In this document: piece after piece, positions 39,482-47,033 of the stretch
Numbering within the stretch: the first letter of the stretch is position 1
How the letters are laid out: every line of letters starts with the position of its first letter
Assembly: GCA_002928515.1 (NCBI GenBank)
Contig: PERI01000004.1
Location: 1 to 64,000, forward strand
Direction of reading: 5' to 3'
Origin: Hyphomicrobium sp.
Lineage (GTDB): Bacteria > Pseudomonadota > Alphaproteobacteria > Rhizobiales > Hyphomicrobiaceae
Length of the DNA: 64,000 bases
Position numbers and translations under genes: made by a program
Notes under the pieces: model-generated
Seen by the model: the letters and a program-made list of their open reading frames with translations, nothing else
Told to the model about the DNA's origin: nothing
Database searches by the model: none

Positions 39482-41113
39482 TTATTCAACGATAAAGCCG
39501 TAGTCGCCTTTGAGATCGCCGACGGGAAGCGCTTCGCTTTTGCCGTACACGCGATTGAGGTGACCTAGGAAATTGGCTTTCATGTCTGTTGCTGGATAGA
39601 GGCCATCGCCTGGTGTTGCGAGTTGCTGGCGTGACGTTGGCCGCACGAGATAAGGCGTGACGATGACGACGAGTTCGGTTTCCGCTTTGATGAAATCACG
39701 GCTGCGGAACAGCGTGCCGAGGATTGGAATATCTTTAGCACCTGGCAGACCGTCGATGTTCTGGCGCACGTCGTCGGAAATCAAACCAGCAAGAGCGAGT
39801 GAACCGCCGGACGGCAATTCGACTGTCGATTTTGCCTCGCGCTTTTTCAGTGCGGGGATGGCGATGCCACTCAGCGTGACGGCGCCTTGTGTCGTCAATT
39901 CACTGACTTCGGTTTCGATCTTGAGGCTGATACGGCCTTCCGACAAAACGATTGGCGTGAAGGCCAATGCGACACCGAACTTTTTGAACGTAACGCCGAG
40001 ACCACCAACGCCATCGACGGTCGGTACGGGGTATTCGCCGCCAGCCAGGAAGTTTGCCGGTTCGCCGGATACGGCTGTAAGGTTTGGCTCGGCGAGCGTA
40101 CGGATCAGACCGTTGCGTTCGAGAGCGCGGATGGCACCGTTGATGCGGTTGCCGCCAGAACCCCAACCGCCAGTTACGCCTGAGTTGCCGAACGTGTCTG
40201 GTGTCGGTCCTGCGTTGTAGCCGCAGAGTGCACCGGCAGATTCGCATCCGGCGGCCGTCGGGCTGCCGTCAGTGCCTAGACCGAAGATCGGCAGTGTGCC
40301 CAGACCTGCGGCAGCGGTGAGTGGTAGTGCGTTCTCGGTGAGCAGTGTGGTCGAGAAGTTGCCGGCATTGATGATGCCGCCGAGGTTGATACCCATCTGC
40401 TTCATCACCGAGCGCTGAACTTCAGCAACGGTCACTTTCAGCATGACCTGTTCTTCGGCTTCAACGGCAAGAAGATTGATGACGGGGTCTTTTTCTTGCT
40501 GCGTTTCCGATTTGCCTGCGGTTACGCCGTCTTTGGTCTCGATATTTGTCACCGTCAGCGTTTGCGAGACAAATTGACGGGCAAGATTTGCGGCGCGCAC
40601 CGAATCCGTTGGGTTGCGCACGCTGCCGGTGAGAATCACCGTTTGGTTGAGCATCTCGACTTTAATGGTCGAGCCTGGGACGAGGCGATTGAGAAGCGCT
40701 TCAAGCCCTGCTGTTTCGCGATCAACGTAGATTTCCATGGTCGCGAATTGTTCGCCGCGTCCATTAAAGAAGAATGCGTTGGCTTCGCCGATCTGACGCG
40801 CGAGCAGGAAAACGCGATTGGAGCTGAGTACGACGGCATCGACGGCGGCTGGGTTCGACACCATCACGTCGCGAATGTCGGTCGGGAATTCGATGAGGAC
40901 CGATTTGCCAAGGCCAATCTTGATGTTCTTGCGCAACGGTATCTCGCCGTTATCCTGGATGCGGATGAACGATTGATGCGCGTTGGGCGTATCAATGACG
41001 TTCGCTGCGCGATCGACAAGGGTGCCACCTGCATGCGCCGCAACAGTGATCGCGCCACTGAGGACGAGTGCGGAAACGGTGCGACTGGCAAGACTTCTCA
41101 CGAGATTCAACAT
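39482..41113 (-). CDS. cpaC: Outer-membrane secretin CpaC (RcpA) of the Flp pilus
   Basis: Forms the outer-membrane channel through which the pilus passes. The 543-residue product has a signal peptide, an N-terminal pilus-secretin N domain (IGLGKSVLIEFPTDIRDVMVSNPAAVDAVVLSSNRVFLLARQIGEANAFFF), a BON-like part and the secretin domain (GGEYPVPTVDG, KFGVALAFTPIVL, GLISDDVRQNIDGLPGAKDIPILGTLF, ELVVIVTPYLV). Between LGGI and AIRALERNGLIRTLAEPNL there is an unusually long Gly/Ser/Pro-rich insert with a Cys pair (near 40150-40350). AAGG precedes the ATG. Confidence 0.95.
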   Translation of the reverse strand: MLNLVRSLASRTVSALVLSGAITVAAHAGGTLVDRAANVIDTPNAHQSFIRIQDNGEIPLRKNIKIGLGKSVLIEFPTDIRDVMVSNPAAVDAVVLSSNRVFLLARQIGEANAFFFNGRGEQFATMEIYVDRETAGLEALLNRLVPGSTIKVEMLNQTVILTGSVRNPTDSVRAANLARQFVSQTLTVTNIETKDGVTAGKSETQQEKDPVINLLAVEAEEQVMLKVTVAEVQRSVMKQMGINLGGIINAGNFSTTLLTENALPLTAAAGLGTLPIFGLGTDGSPTAAGCESAGALCGYNAGPTPDTFGNSGVTGGWGSGGNRINGAIRALERNGLIRTLAEPNLTAVSGEPANFLAGGEYPVPTVDGVGGLGVTFKKFGVALAFTPIVLSEGRISLKIETEVSELTTQGAVTLSGIAIPALKKREAKSTVELPSGGSLALAGLISDDVRQNIDGLPGAKDIPILGTLFRSRDFIKAETELVVIVTPYLVRPTSRQQLATPGDGLYPATDMKANFLGHLNRVYGKSEALPVGDLKGDYGFIVE

Positions 41114-41150
41114 TTCTTTCTGCCTTATGACGAAACAGACGACGATCCGC

Positions 41151-41957
41151 TTAGTTCACACCGTAAGAGCGTGACTTGGCGCCGTAACGCAGAACTCTCA
41201 CAGCGCTACCGCGCTGCTTATTGATGTCGACCCCGCCTGATGCAGTTGGGTCGGTACTCAGATCGGCAACGCTGCGAAGCGACAACGTGATTTCTCCGGT
41301 CGAATTGGCGTAGGCCATCATCTCGCTTTGGCGTGGGGTTAGTTCGAGTGTTGCCGTGGAAGCAGCACCGTCGGCCGACTTCTTTCCTTCTTTGGTTTCG
41401 ATCTGCTGGCCAATTGCGATGACGCGGACATTTCTAAAAATCGTATCGGATACGATTTCTTCGGCACCGTTCTTGCCTCGCACGCGACGGATAAGGATGA
41501 CATCGACGTGGTCATTGGGAAGAATGAGGCTTCCGGCTGCTGTTTCAGCTTTGATCTTGGTCGAGATCGCACGCATGCCGGCTGGCAGAATAGCGGCCAG
41601 AACACCGCCTTGGCCTGCTTTGATCAATTTGTTGGTTGTGATCGGTTCGCCAGCGAGCAAAGCTGAGCGGGCAATGGAGCCTGCAAGATCGCGCGTGCGC
41701 TGAACGCCGCCGTTGTCTTTTGTAATGTAATTGCGGCCCGCTGCTTCGAGCGGCCATGAAACCCAGCGAAAGTTGGCTTCACTGACGATCTGTCCGACGG
41801 CGATGTCGGCGCCAGCGACCAAGACTTCGGTGCTATTGACTGTTTTTTCGACCGTAATGGGCGCAGGCGGCGGTTGTACAAACGAGGTCGCAACAATGAA
41901 TGCGAGAGCTGCTGCGCCTAAAGCGACCGAAACCGCTATGACTTGAACTCGTTTCAT
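41151..41957 (-). CDS. cpaB: Pilus assembly protein CpaB (RcpC), SAF domain
   Basis: The 268-residue product has one N-terminal membrane anchor, a SAF domain (VLVAGADIAVGQIVSEANFRWVSWP) and the RcpC/CpaB core (GMRAISTKIKAETAAGSLILPNDHVDVILIRR...TATLELTPRQSEMMAYANSTGEITLSLRS). CpaB acts in the periplasm with the secretin. It lies 37 bp upstream of cpaC. The 226 bp before its start, toward the prepilin peptidase gene, include an 8-bp hairpin CAGGCGCA/TGCGCCTG (42127-42150) without a T run. Confidence 0.93.
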   Translation of the reverse strand: MKRVQVIAVSVALGAAALAFIVATSFVQPPPAPITVEKTVNSTEVLVAGADIAVGQIVSEANFRWVSWPLEAAGRNYITKDNGGVQRTRDLAGSIARSALLAGEPITTNKLIKAGQGGVLAAILPAGMRAISTKIKAETAAGSLILPNDHVDVILIRRVRGKNGAEEIVSDTIFRNVRVIAIGQQIETKEGKKSADGAASTATLELTPRQSEMMAYANSTGEITLSLRSVADLSTDPTASGGVDINKQRGSAVRVLRYGAKSRSYGVN

Positions 41958-42183
41958 TGTCAGGCCCGACCTTTCTATGCACGTTTAGATCGTGCTCGGA
42001 ACTCGTCCGAGATGATCTTGACGGTGATCGTGCACGAGAAACGTCAATGGTCGGTTAATTGGCGTACGATTTCGCGACAATGATACAGCAGTCTTGAATC
42101 ACGCTTAGTGTTTCGTAAATGCGCGACAGGCGCACCTTGCGATGCGCCTGATCAAATTTCTGCTTTGGTTGAGTGTTGGCAGA

Positions 42184-42687
42184 TTAGACTGACAGCAACT
42201 TGAAGATTTCTGTTTCAGGATAAACCAGCAATCCGGCTGCTGCGATGGCGATGCCGTAAGGAATTCCCTTGCCTTGCATGTGAAGGCGTTGTGCCCAGGC
42301 GACATTGGCAAGGGCATCCACTGGAATGAACTTGCGATAGAATAAGAACATCAGAGACAGCACGCCACCGAGTACGGTGACTGCGGCGATGAAAGGCAAA
42401 ACTTGATCGACACCCATCCAAAGTGCACCGACAGCCATCAGTTTGGCGTCGCCACCACCGAACAAGTTGAATGAAAAGAGCGTGAACGTGAATGCGAGCA
42501 CTGCGGCTGCGACTGCGATGTGCAGCCCGAACGTTTGCAAGGGTAATTGGGCAACAAGTGCTGCAGCACAGAAGCCTGCAATCAAAACAAGCGAGAGCTT
42601 GTTGGGGATTCGCATTGTGAACAGGTCATTGGCGGCGGCAAATGCCATGGTGACCGGAAAGATCAGCAGGACAAGATGTTGGATCAC
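42184..42687 (-). CDS. cpaA: Prepilin peptidase CpaA (TadV), A24 family
   Basis: An inner-membrane aspartyl peptidase that trims Flp prepilin and TadE-type pseudopilins. The 167-residue product has about six helices. The catalytic aspartates lie in AANDLFTMRIPN (residue about 21) and in the GGGDAKL motif (residue about 80). The start is GTG (42687) with GGAG seven bases upstream. It lacks the cysteine-rich methylase domain of type IV PilD, as expected for TadV/CpaA. Confidence 0.93.
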   Translation of the reverse strand: MIQHLVLLIFPVTMAFAAANDLFTMRIPNKLSLVLIAGFCAAALVAQLPLQTFGLHIAVAAAVLAFTFTLFSFNLFGGGDAKLMAVGALWMGVDQVLPFIAAVTVLGGVLSLMFLFYRKFIPVDALANVAWAQRLHMQGKGIPYGIAIAAAGLLVYPETEIFKLLSV

Positions 42688-42812
42688 TGGTGATCTCCAG
42701 GTTCAAAAGTGTGTTTGTGCGGCCTGGAGTTTGCCGCAGCGTCGTTAATGCGCGCTTAAAATTTCGCCACGAGCATTTGCTTGGCGGCTCAAGCACCCAA
42801 AAAACGAATAAT

Positions 42813-42989
42813 TTAGCTGAGGATGTCCGTGAAATTCTGCGCGATGCCATCGAAGGTATCTTGCAGATTGCCACTCACGGCCGAAACAGAAGCGATAATG
42901 CCGATGCTGATGATCCCGGCAATCAATGCATACTCGATTGCCGTTGCGCCGTCGTCGTTATTCAGAAAACGCTTGAACTGAAAAGTCAT
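42813..42989 (-). CDS. Flp-type pilin, copy 1
   Basis: The 58-residue major-pilin-type protein has a short basic leader (MTFQFKRFLNNDDG) and the cleavage/Flp motif G|ATAIEYALIAGIISIGII, with Glu at +5, followed by a short tail. It would be cleaved by CpaA after the Gly and polymerise into Flp fibres. It lies between cpaA and the second pilin gene on the same strand. The frame is open far upstream, but this ATG gives the canonical leader. Confidence 0.93.
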   Translation of the reverse strand: MTFQFKRFLNNDDGATAIEYALIAGIISIGIIASVSAVSGNLQDTFDGIAQNFTDILS

Positions 42990-43312
42990 CGGCGTTCGAC
43001 CTTTTCCAAAGGGATGAACTGAGCCAACGAGGAAATTGTCAGCTCTATTAAATGACCAACGTACAGCATGATCGTTAATGCTTGGTACGCACAACACTTG
43101 AGCGACATGGCTTCGAAAGAGAAAACTTATTGAGAGTTAGAAAAGAATTGAAAAGAATGCAGTTCCGTTCGGTTCTAAACGATAGTTTGTTGTGGTCAGA
43201 TGGCACGATCGAAGCTGGCAAACAAAAAACGCCTGAGGCTTACCCTCAGGCGTTTCTTGTCGTCCAAGACTGAATGTCGCCCGCTGCGTGTGCGGCTCAA
43301 GCGACTGTCAGA
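42990..43312. other. Intergenic stretch between the two pilin genes
   Basis: About 320 bp without a supported gene. The left part should hold a promoter for pilin copy 1 on the minus strand, but no clear -35/-10 pair stands out. The right part contains the strong terminator of pilin copy 2. The short plus-strand ORFs here have no signal, no good ribosome site and run into pilin genes on the other strand. Confidence 0.5.
43221..43255 (-). terminator. Strong terminator after pilin copy 2
   Basis: A perfect 12-bp stem (AAACGCCTGAGG, 43227-43238, with CCTCAGGCGTTT, 43244-43255) has a 5-nt loop. On the minus strand it ends in a T-rich run. It isolates pilin copy 2 from pilin copy 1 and the cpa genes, allowing independent, probably high, pilin expression. 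Confidence 0.88.
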
Positions 43313-43486
43313 TTAGTTCGAAGCAGCGCCGAGGTTGCCTTCGATTTCGTTGAACGTGTCCTGGAGACCGCCCGAAACGTTCTGAAGAACGGTGATGATG
43401 CCGACGCTGAGAATGGCTGCGATGAGGCCGTATTCGATAGCCGTTGCACCCGATTCGTCATTCATGAAACGCGAAAACTTCGTCAT
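43313..43486 (-). CDS. Flp-type pilin, copy 2
   Basis: A 57-residue Flp prepilin with leader MTKFSRFMNDESG and processing site G|ATAIEYGLIAAILSVGII, the most canonical form of the motif; a short polar tail follows (VSGGLQDTFNEIEGNLGAASN). GGGAGAG lies close upstream of the ATG, a strong ribosome site, and the gene has its own terminator. It is probably the major pilin, with copy 1 an alternative or minor one (inference). Confidence 0.94.
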   Translation of the reverse strand: MTKFSRFMNDESGATAIEYGLIAAILSVGIITVLQNVSGGLQDTFNEIEGNLGAASN

Positions 43487-43746
43487 TTTACTCTCCCACT
43501 TAACACTGACTATGATCGATCGATCCTGTCCATCGGGGGAGCACGTCCGCACCGTTGAACTATCCTCAAAGTAATCGACAGGTATTAATCTGGAGTAAAA
43601 AACGCTGTTCTGCGAATAAATATCTCCTGCTCAATGATTAAAACCTTGTTTTGAATTATTGATATTGTGCTATTTTGAAGTATATAATGTGACTTATTGT
43701 GTATTTTCTTCGTAAATATTTAGTTATGCGCTGTATTTTTGATGGT
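43487..43746. other. AT-rich intergenic region upstream of the major pilin gene
   Basis: From about 43560 to 43746 the sequence is markedly richer in A and T than the rest of the window. Nearer the gene is a GATCGATCGATC tract (43514-43525 region). It should contain the promoter of pilin copy 2. The AT-rich part is a plausible site for nucleoid-protein binding, but no motif is clear enough to name. Confidence 0.45.
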
Positions 43747-43920
43747 TTATTGAGTTAATACTTGAGATAAACGATCTTTATTCTGAAGCTCTCGTAACAA
43801 CGCGGCTCGTTCTGCAGATCTTTGCGGGTCAGCATATTTTGCAATCAGGGTTTGCTTGTTCTCGATATTCTTTGCCAATCGGTGTCCGCGACATGTTTGG
43901 CGTGATGTATTTTTTCTCAT
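43747..43920 (-). CDS. Small basic protein of unknown function in the pilus locus
   Basis: A 57-residue ORF (MRKNTSRQTCRGHRLAKNIE...) with GGAAG five bases before its ATG, a good ribosome site. The product is Lys/Arg-rich, predicted mostly helical (PQRSAERAALLRELQNKDRLSQVL), with one Cys and no signal or membrane segment. The frame continues upstream to 43953 without better start features. It is oriented like the pilin gene and ends in the AT-rich region. I do not recognise it. Confidence 0.45.
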   Translation of the reverse strand: MRKNTSRQTCRGHRLAKNIENKQTLIAKYADPQRSAERAALLRELQNKDRLSQVLTQ

Positions 43921-44072
43921 TTTTCTTCCAGCCCAGACCGCTGAGAGCGTCATTTGACGTGCGAAGCGGAGATTTTAAGCGACAATGTCTCGCGCTGTGA
44001 CGCGCGTTTGCAGTTCCTTCACCATTTTTTGCGGTAATGGCGCGTCACCGCTCTGACATGGGAAGACGTATC

Positions 44073-44597
44073 ATGCGCAAAAGCGCTTCATCACTGGCAT
44101 CGATCTCAAAACAAGCTCGCGCTGTTCGCGCACTGACACTTTTAGTGTCGCTACCAGGCATCGTTTGTTTTAGCTCGCAGAACGCCGCGCATGCTGCCGA
44201 TCTCGTGGTTCGGTACGATCAATCGCAATTGCTCAGGCTGCCGCGTCCCGCTAGTGAAATTATTATTGGCAATCCGTCGATTGCAGATGTTGCCATGCAG
44301 GGCGGCAATTTGCTGGTCGTTACCGGCAAGACGTTCGGGATCACCAACATCATCGCGCTCGATGCCGATCGTAATGTGATTCAGGATCAACGGGTGATGG
44401 TCGAGCGTGACGATGCCAGCGTCGTCAACCTGCATAAGGGCAGCACGCGCTTTACATACTCATGCACTCCCAATTGCGAGCCGAATTTGACGATTGGCGA
44501 CGACAAGAGCTTCTTCGATACGGTCGCGAAGCATAATGCCGAGAAAACCAAATTCTCGGAAGGTTCGGCCGATGGCGGCGGGGCAGCCGCTCAATAG
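44073..44597 (+). CDS. Stand-alone pilus/secretin N-domain protein
   Basis: The 174-residue secreted protein has a signal peptide ending near NAAHAAD. One domain follows, matching the N-terminal domain of CpaC-type secretins (VRYDQSQLLRLPRPASEIIIGNPSIADVAMQGGNLLVVTGKTFGITNIIALD). A C-terminal tail carries a CxxxC pair (SCTPNCEPNLTIGDDKSFF). CpaC itself is at 39482-41113, so this is a separate protein with only the N domain. GGAAG lies seven bases before ATG 44073. It is divergent from the pilin genes and lies upstream of two TadE-like genes. A periplasmic accessory of the secretin is the likely role (inference). Confidence 0.82.
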   Translation: MRKSASSLASISKQARAVRALTLLVSLPGIVCFSSQNAAHAADLVVRYDQSQLLRLPRPASEIIIGNPSIADVAMQGGNLLVVTGKTFGITNIIALDADRNVIQDQRVMVERDDASVVNLHKGSTRFTYSCTPNCEPNLTIGDDKSFFDTVAKHNAEKTKFSEGSADGGGAAAQ

Positions 44598-44770
44598 GGT
44601 TCACGCGCAGACAGGGAGAATTATTTCCTAACGTCAACGTTTCAAATGTTGAACGCGCGTTAACCTGCGCGAAACCATGCAAACTAAATGACGTAAGTTG
44701 AAGTGCATATTTAAGGACTGACCGCATAGTCTCAGCCTCGGAATAGCTCCGTGAGCGTGAGGTTGAGTGT

Positions 44771-45364
44771 ATGAGTACGTCGGGTCTTGAGCCAAGCCCC
44801 CAGGTGCGGGGTATGAAGCGCTCTCGCTGGCTGCGCTTTAAGCGCGACGATGCTGGCGTCACCGCGATTGAATTCGCCGGGGTCGCGCTGCCGTTTTTCA
44901 TGCTGCTGTTCGGGCTGATCGGCGTTGCGTTCTTCTACTTTGTACTGACATCGATAGAAAAGGGCATGGATCAAACCAGCCGACTGATCCGCACGGGTCA
45001 AGCGCAGTCGAGCGGCATGACCGTCAAACAGTTTAAGGACGCGATCTGCTCAGAAGCTGGGAGTTGGATCCGCTGCAACAATTTGCAGGTGTTCGTCTCT
45101 GCCTATGCCAGTTGGGCTGCTGTCCAAGCTGAGGCTTGTGTCGATGCTGGCGGCAATCCGAGAACGAATCCAGCGCCTCCAGGACAAATGATTGGCGTGT
45201 CGTCTGGCGGCGCGAGTGAAATCGTGATCGTCACCGCCTGTTACAAATGGGATCTGCCCGCAAGCATTCCGTTCATCGAAATCGACAACATGTCGAACGC
45301 CGACGCTTACATGATGCAATCGACGACGGCGTTTCGTGCCGAGCCGTATGAAGAGAATAATTGA
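44771..45364 (+). CDS. TadE-like pseudopilin
   Basis: The 197-residue protein has a basic N-terminus and a TadE motif, DDAGVTAIEFAGVALPFFMLLFGLIGVAFFYF. That is a pilin-like processing site (G|VTAIEF, Glu +5) at the start of its only helix. The rest is periplasmic with three or four cysteines. CpaA would process it. An internal ATG at 44813 (MKRSRWLRFK) is an alternative start closer to the usual leader length. TadE/TadF pseudopilins are needed for Flp pilus assembly. Confidence 0.85.
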   Translation: MSTSGLEPSPQVRGMKRSRWLRFKRDDAGVTAIEFAGVALPFFMLLFGLIGVAFFYFVLTSIEKGMDQTSRLIRTGQAQSSGMTVKQFKDAICSEAGSWIRCNNLQVFVSAYASWAAVQAEACVDAGGNPRTNPAPPGQMIGVSSGGASEIVIVTACYKWDLPASIPFIEIDNMSNADAYMMQSTTAFRAEPYEENN

Positions 45365-45404
45365 CGCTCAAAGCCTCAACTCAAGTTGTGACGGAAGAAC
45401 TACT

Positions 45405-46073
45405 ATGAATGATAACCAGTCAGATAAAGCGTCGATCGCCAATGTCCGGCCGATGCGCCGTTTGCTCAATCGATTTCGCGCAAGCGTGGCAGGATCCGCC
45501 CTCATTGAATTTGCGTTTCTTGCGCCGCTCATGCTGATTATCACATTCGGCACGTTTGAGGTCGGACGCAGCATCGTCGTCCATAAGCGTTTTCAGCGCG
45601 CTGCTGCGATGGTTGGAGATCTTGTCGCGCGTGAACAACAGCTCGGCACCACCACGACGGAAGCCAAAGCAGCTCTCGATGGTATTGTGACGGCCGCAGA
45701 GCGTGTCATGGCACCGTATGACGCGACGCAATTTAGAGTGGGCATTATGTCGGTGCGATCTGCGACCAATAACGCGAACAACACCACAGTCACTTGGTCT
45801 TATTCGCCAGCCAATCATCAATTGAATGTTGCGCAATGCCCGCAAACCAAAGCATTGCCTTCGACCGGAATGATTGAAACGAATTCACATGCTATTATTG
45901 TCGAGGCGGAATATCAGTACACGCCTATATTCACAGATCTGATTACTTGGCTGGTTCCCTTCAACTGGGAAAACCGCGTATTCAGAGATACCGTGACGAA
46001 TGCCCCGAGAAACGGTTGCGTGCAGTATGGAAGCCATGCTTGCAATCAAACGGGCTGCCCGCCTTCCAGCTAA
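45405..46073 (+). CDS. TadE/TadG-like pilus assembly protein
   Basis: The 222-residue protein has leader NRFRASVAGS and the motif G|SALIEFAFLAPLMLIITFGTFEVGRSIV, followed by a periplasmic domain with C-terminal cysteines (RNGCVQYGSHACNQTGCPPSS). ATG 45405, with GGAAG upstream, lies 41 bp after the previous TadE-like gene, so the two form a pair. The cysteine-rich tail may be disulfide-bonded. No von Willebrand domain is present, so it is not a full-length TadG. Confidence 0.85.
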   Translation: MNDNQSDKASIANVRPMRRLLNRFRASVAGSALIEFAFLAPLMLIITFGTFEVGRSIVVHKRFQRAAAMVGDLVAREQQLGTTTTEAKAALDGIVTAAERVMAPYDATQFRVGIMSVRSATNNANNTTVTWSYSPANHQLNVAQCPQTKALPSTGMIETNSHAIIVEAEYQYTPIFTDLITWLVPFNWENRVFRDTVTNAPRNGCVQYGSHACNQTGCPPSS

Positions 46074-46367
46074 GGCTCAGACAATGAGCGTAAATTAGCG
46101 ACAAATATATAATCGGCGTTCAGAGATGGTTTTGATTTTTGATTGCAATGTATAATCTGCTCAACAAGCTCATCCAACTAACGACTTCAAAAACATAGAC
46201 ATTCAATACGATATTAGGGCAGAATATTATCTTTCCTGGGTATTTAGATCTTTAGTTCCGTGCTTTCATTAAACTCGCTATTTTCTTATTCTGAGTTCTT
46301 GTGTCAGTAAGCATAACTACTATGGTCCCCATGAAACGATGCAATGGTGGTGGGGCGCCTAATACCT
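46074..46367. other. AT-rich intergenic region
   Basis: About 290 bp rich in A and T, with a weak GCTCA/TGAGC hairpin just after the TadE/G-like stop and several A/T runs. It separates the pilus locus from the TetR gene and must hold the TetR gene's promoter. No convincing operator palindrome was found. Confidence 0.4.
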
Positions 46368-47033
46368 ATGGGACGACGATCGGTTCATTCACCTGAGGAG
46401 CTGCGCCAGCTCATATTATCTTCTGCCCGAACGATCATCGAAAAGAATGGTTTGCCGGGTTTATCGGCGCGCGAAATTGCCAAGCTCATCGGATATTCGC
46501 CAGGTACTCTTTATAATATTTTTGAAAATCTTGATGACGTCTTGTTGACACTTCAAATCAATACGTTGGGCGATGTTTATGAAAAAATGGTGGGCACCCC
46601 TGAGGGAGGCACACCAGAGGACACGTTGGATGCATTGGCTGATACTTACCTCGAGTTTGCACTCAACAACCGTCATCTATGGAATTTGTTGTTTGCCCAT
46701 CAGTTACCTGATGGCGTTGCAGCACCAGCGGCGCTGCATAACCATGTCAACAATGGCATGAAGCTCATTCAGAATGCACTGGCACCGCTGATGCCCGCAT
46801 CTTCGGATAGTGAAACGGATGCTGCGGCGAGGACGCTGTGGGTTGGCGTTCATGGCATCACGGCCATCGCCGTTACGCAGAAAGGTCCGACCATTACGAC
46901 CAACACGGCGCGAGACCATGTGCGCAGGTTGACGTCAACTTACGTCGCCGGACTGAAAGCTATCGCTGCGCGTCAATGTGCCAAGTCCGACGGGACCGGC
47001 ATTGCGTCTCAGTCACGCGCGCTTGGCGACTGA
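46368..47033 (+). CDS. TetR/AcrR family transcriptional regulator
   Basis: A 221-residue repressor-type protein. The N-terminal helix-turn-helix (LPGLSAREIAKLIGYSPGTLYNIFENLDDVL) has typical TetR form. The C-terminal ligand domain resembles the TetR_C_33-like group (NNRHLWNLLFAHQLPDG, AARTLWVGVHGITAIAV). The start could be ATG 46344 or 46368; the latter (MGRRSVHS) gives the usual N-terminal length. Its last 25 bp overlap the converging gene at 47009. Its target is unknown; the adjacent pilus genes and the transporter at 48.1 kb are both possible. Confidence 0.88.
   Translation: MGRRSVHSPEELRQLILSSARTIIEKNGLPGLSAREIAKLIGYSPGTLYNIFENLDDVLLTLQINTLGDVYEKMVGTPEGGTPEDTLDALADTYLEFALNNRHLWNLLFAHQLPDGVAAPAALHNHVNNGMKLIQNALAPLMPASSDSETDAAARTLWVGVHGITAIAVTQKGPTITTNTARDHVRRLTSTYVAGLKAIAARQCAKSDGTGIASQSRALGD

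Noticed and set aside
40496..41224. A 242-codon plus-strand ORF opposite cpaC and the end of cpaB
   Set aside because: It spans two converging features of a conserved operon in antisense; no ribosome site or recognisable domain.
42127..42150. Hairpin CAGGCGCA/TGCGCCTG downstream of cpaA as a terminator
   Set aside because: The stem is perfect, but neither strand has a T run after it, so termination is not supported.
32609..46073. The whole Tad pilus region as a recently acquired island
   Set aside because: No integrase, tRNA, direct repeats or transposase borders it, the genes match the surrounding codon style, and only short intergenic parts are AT-rich.
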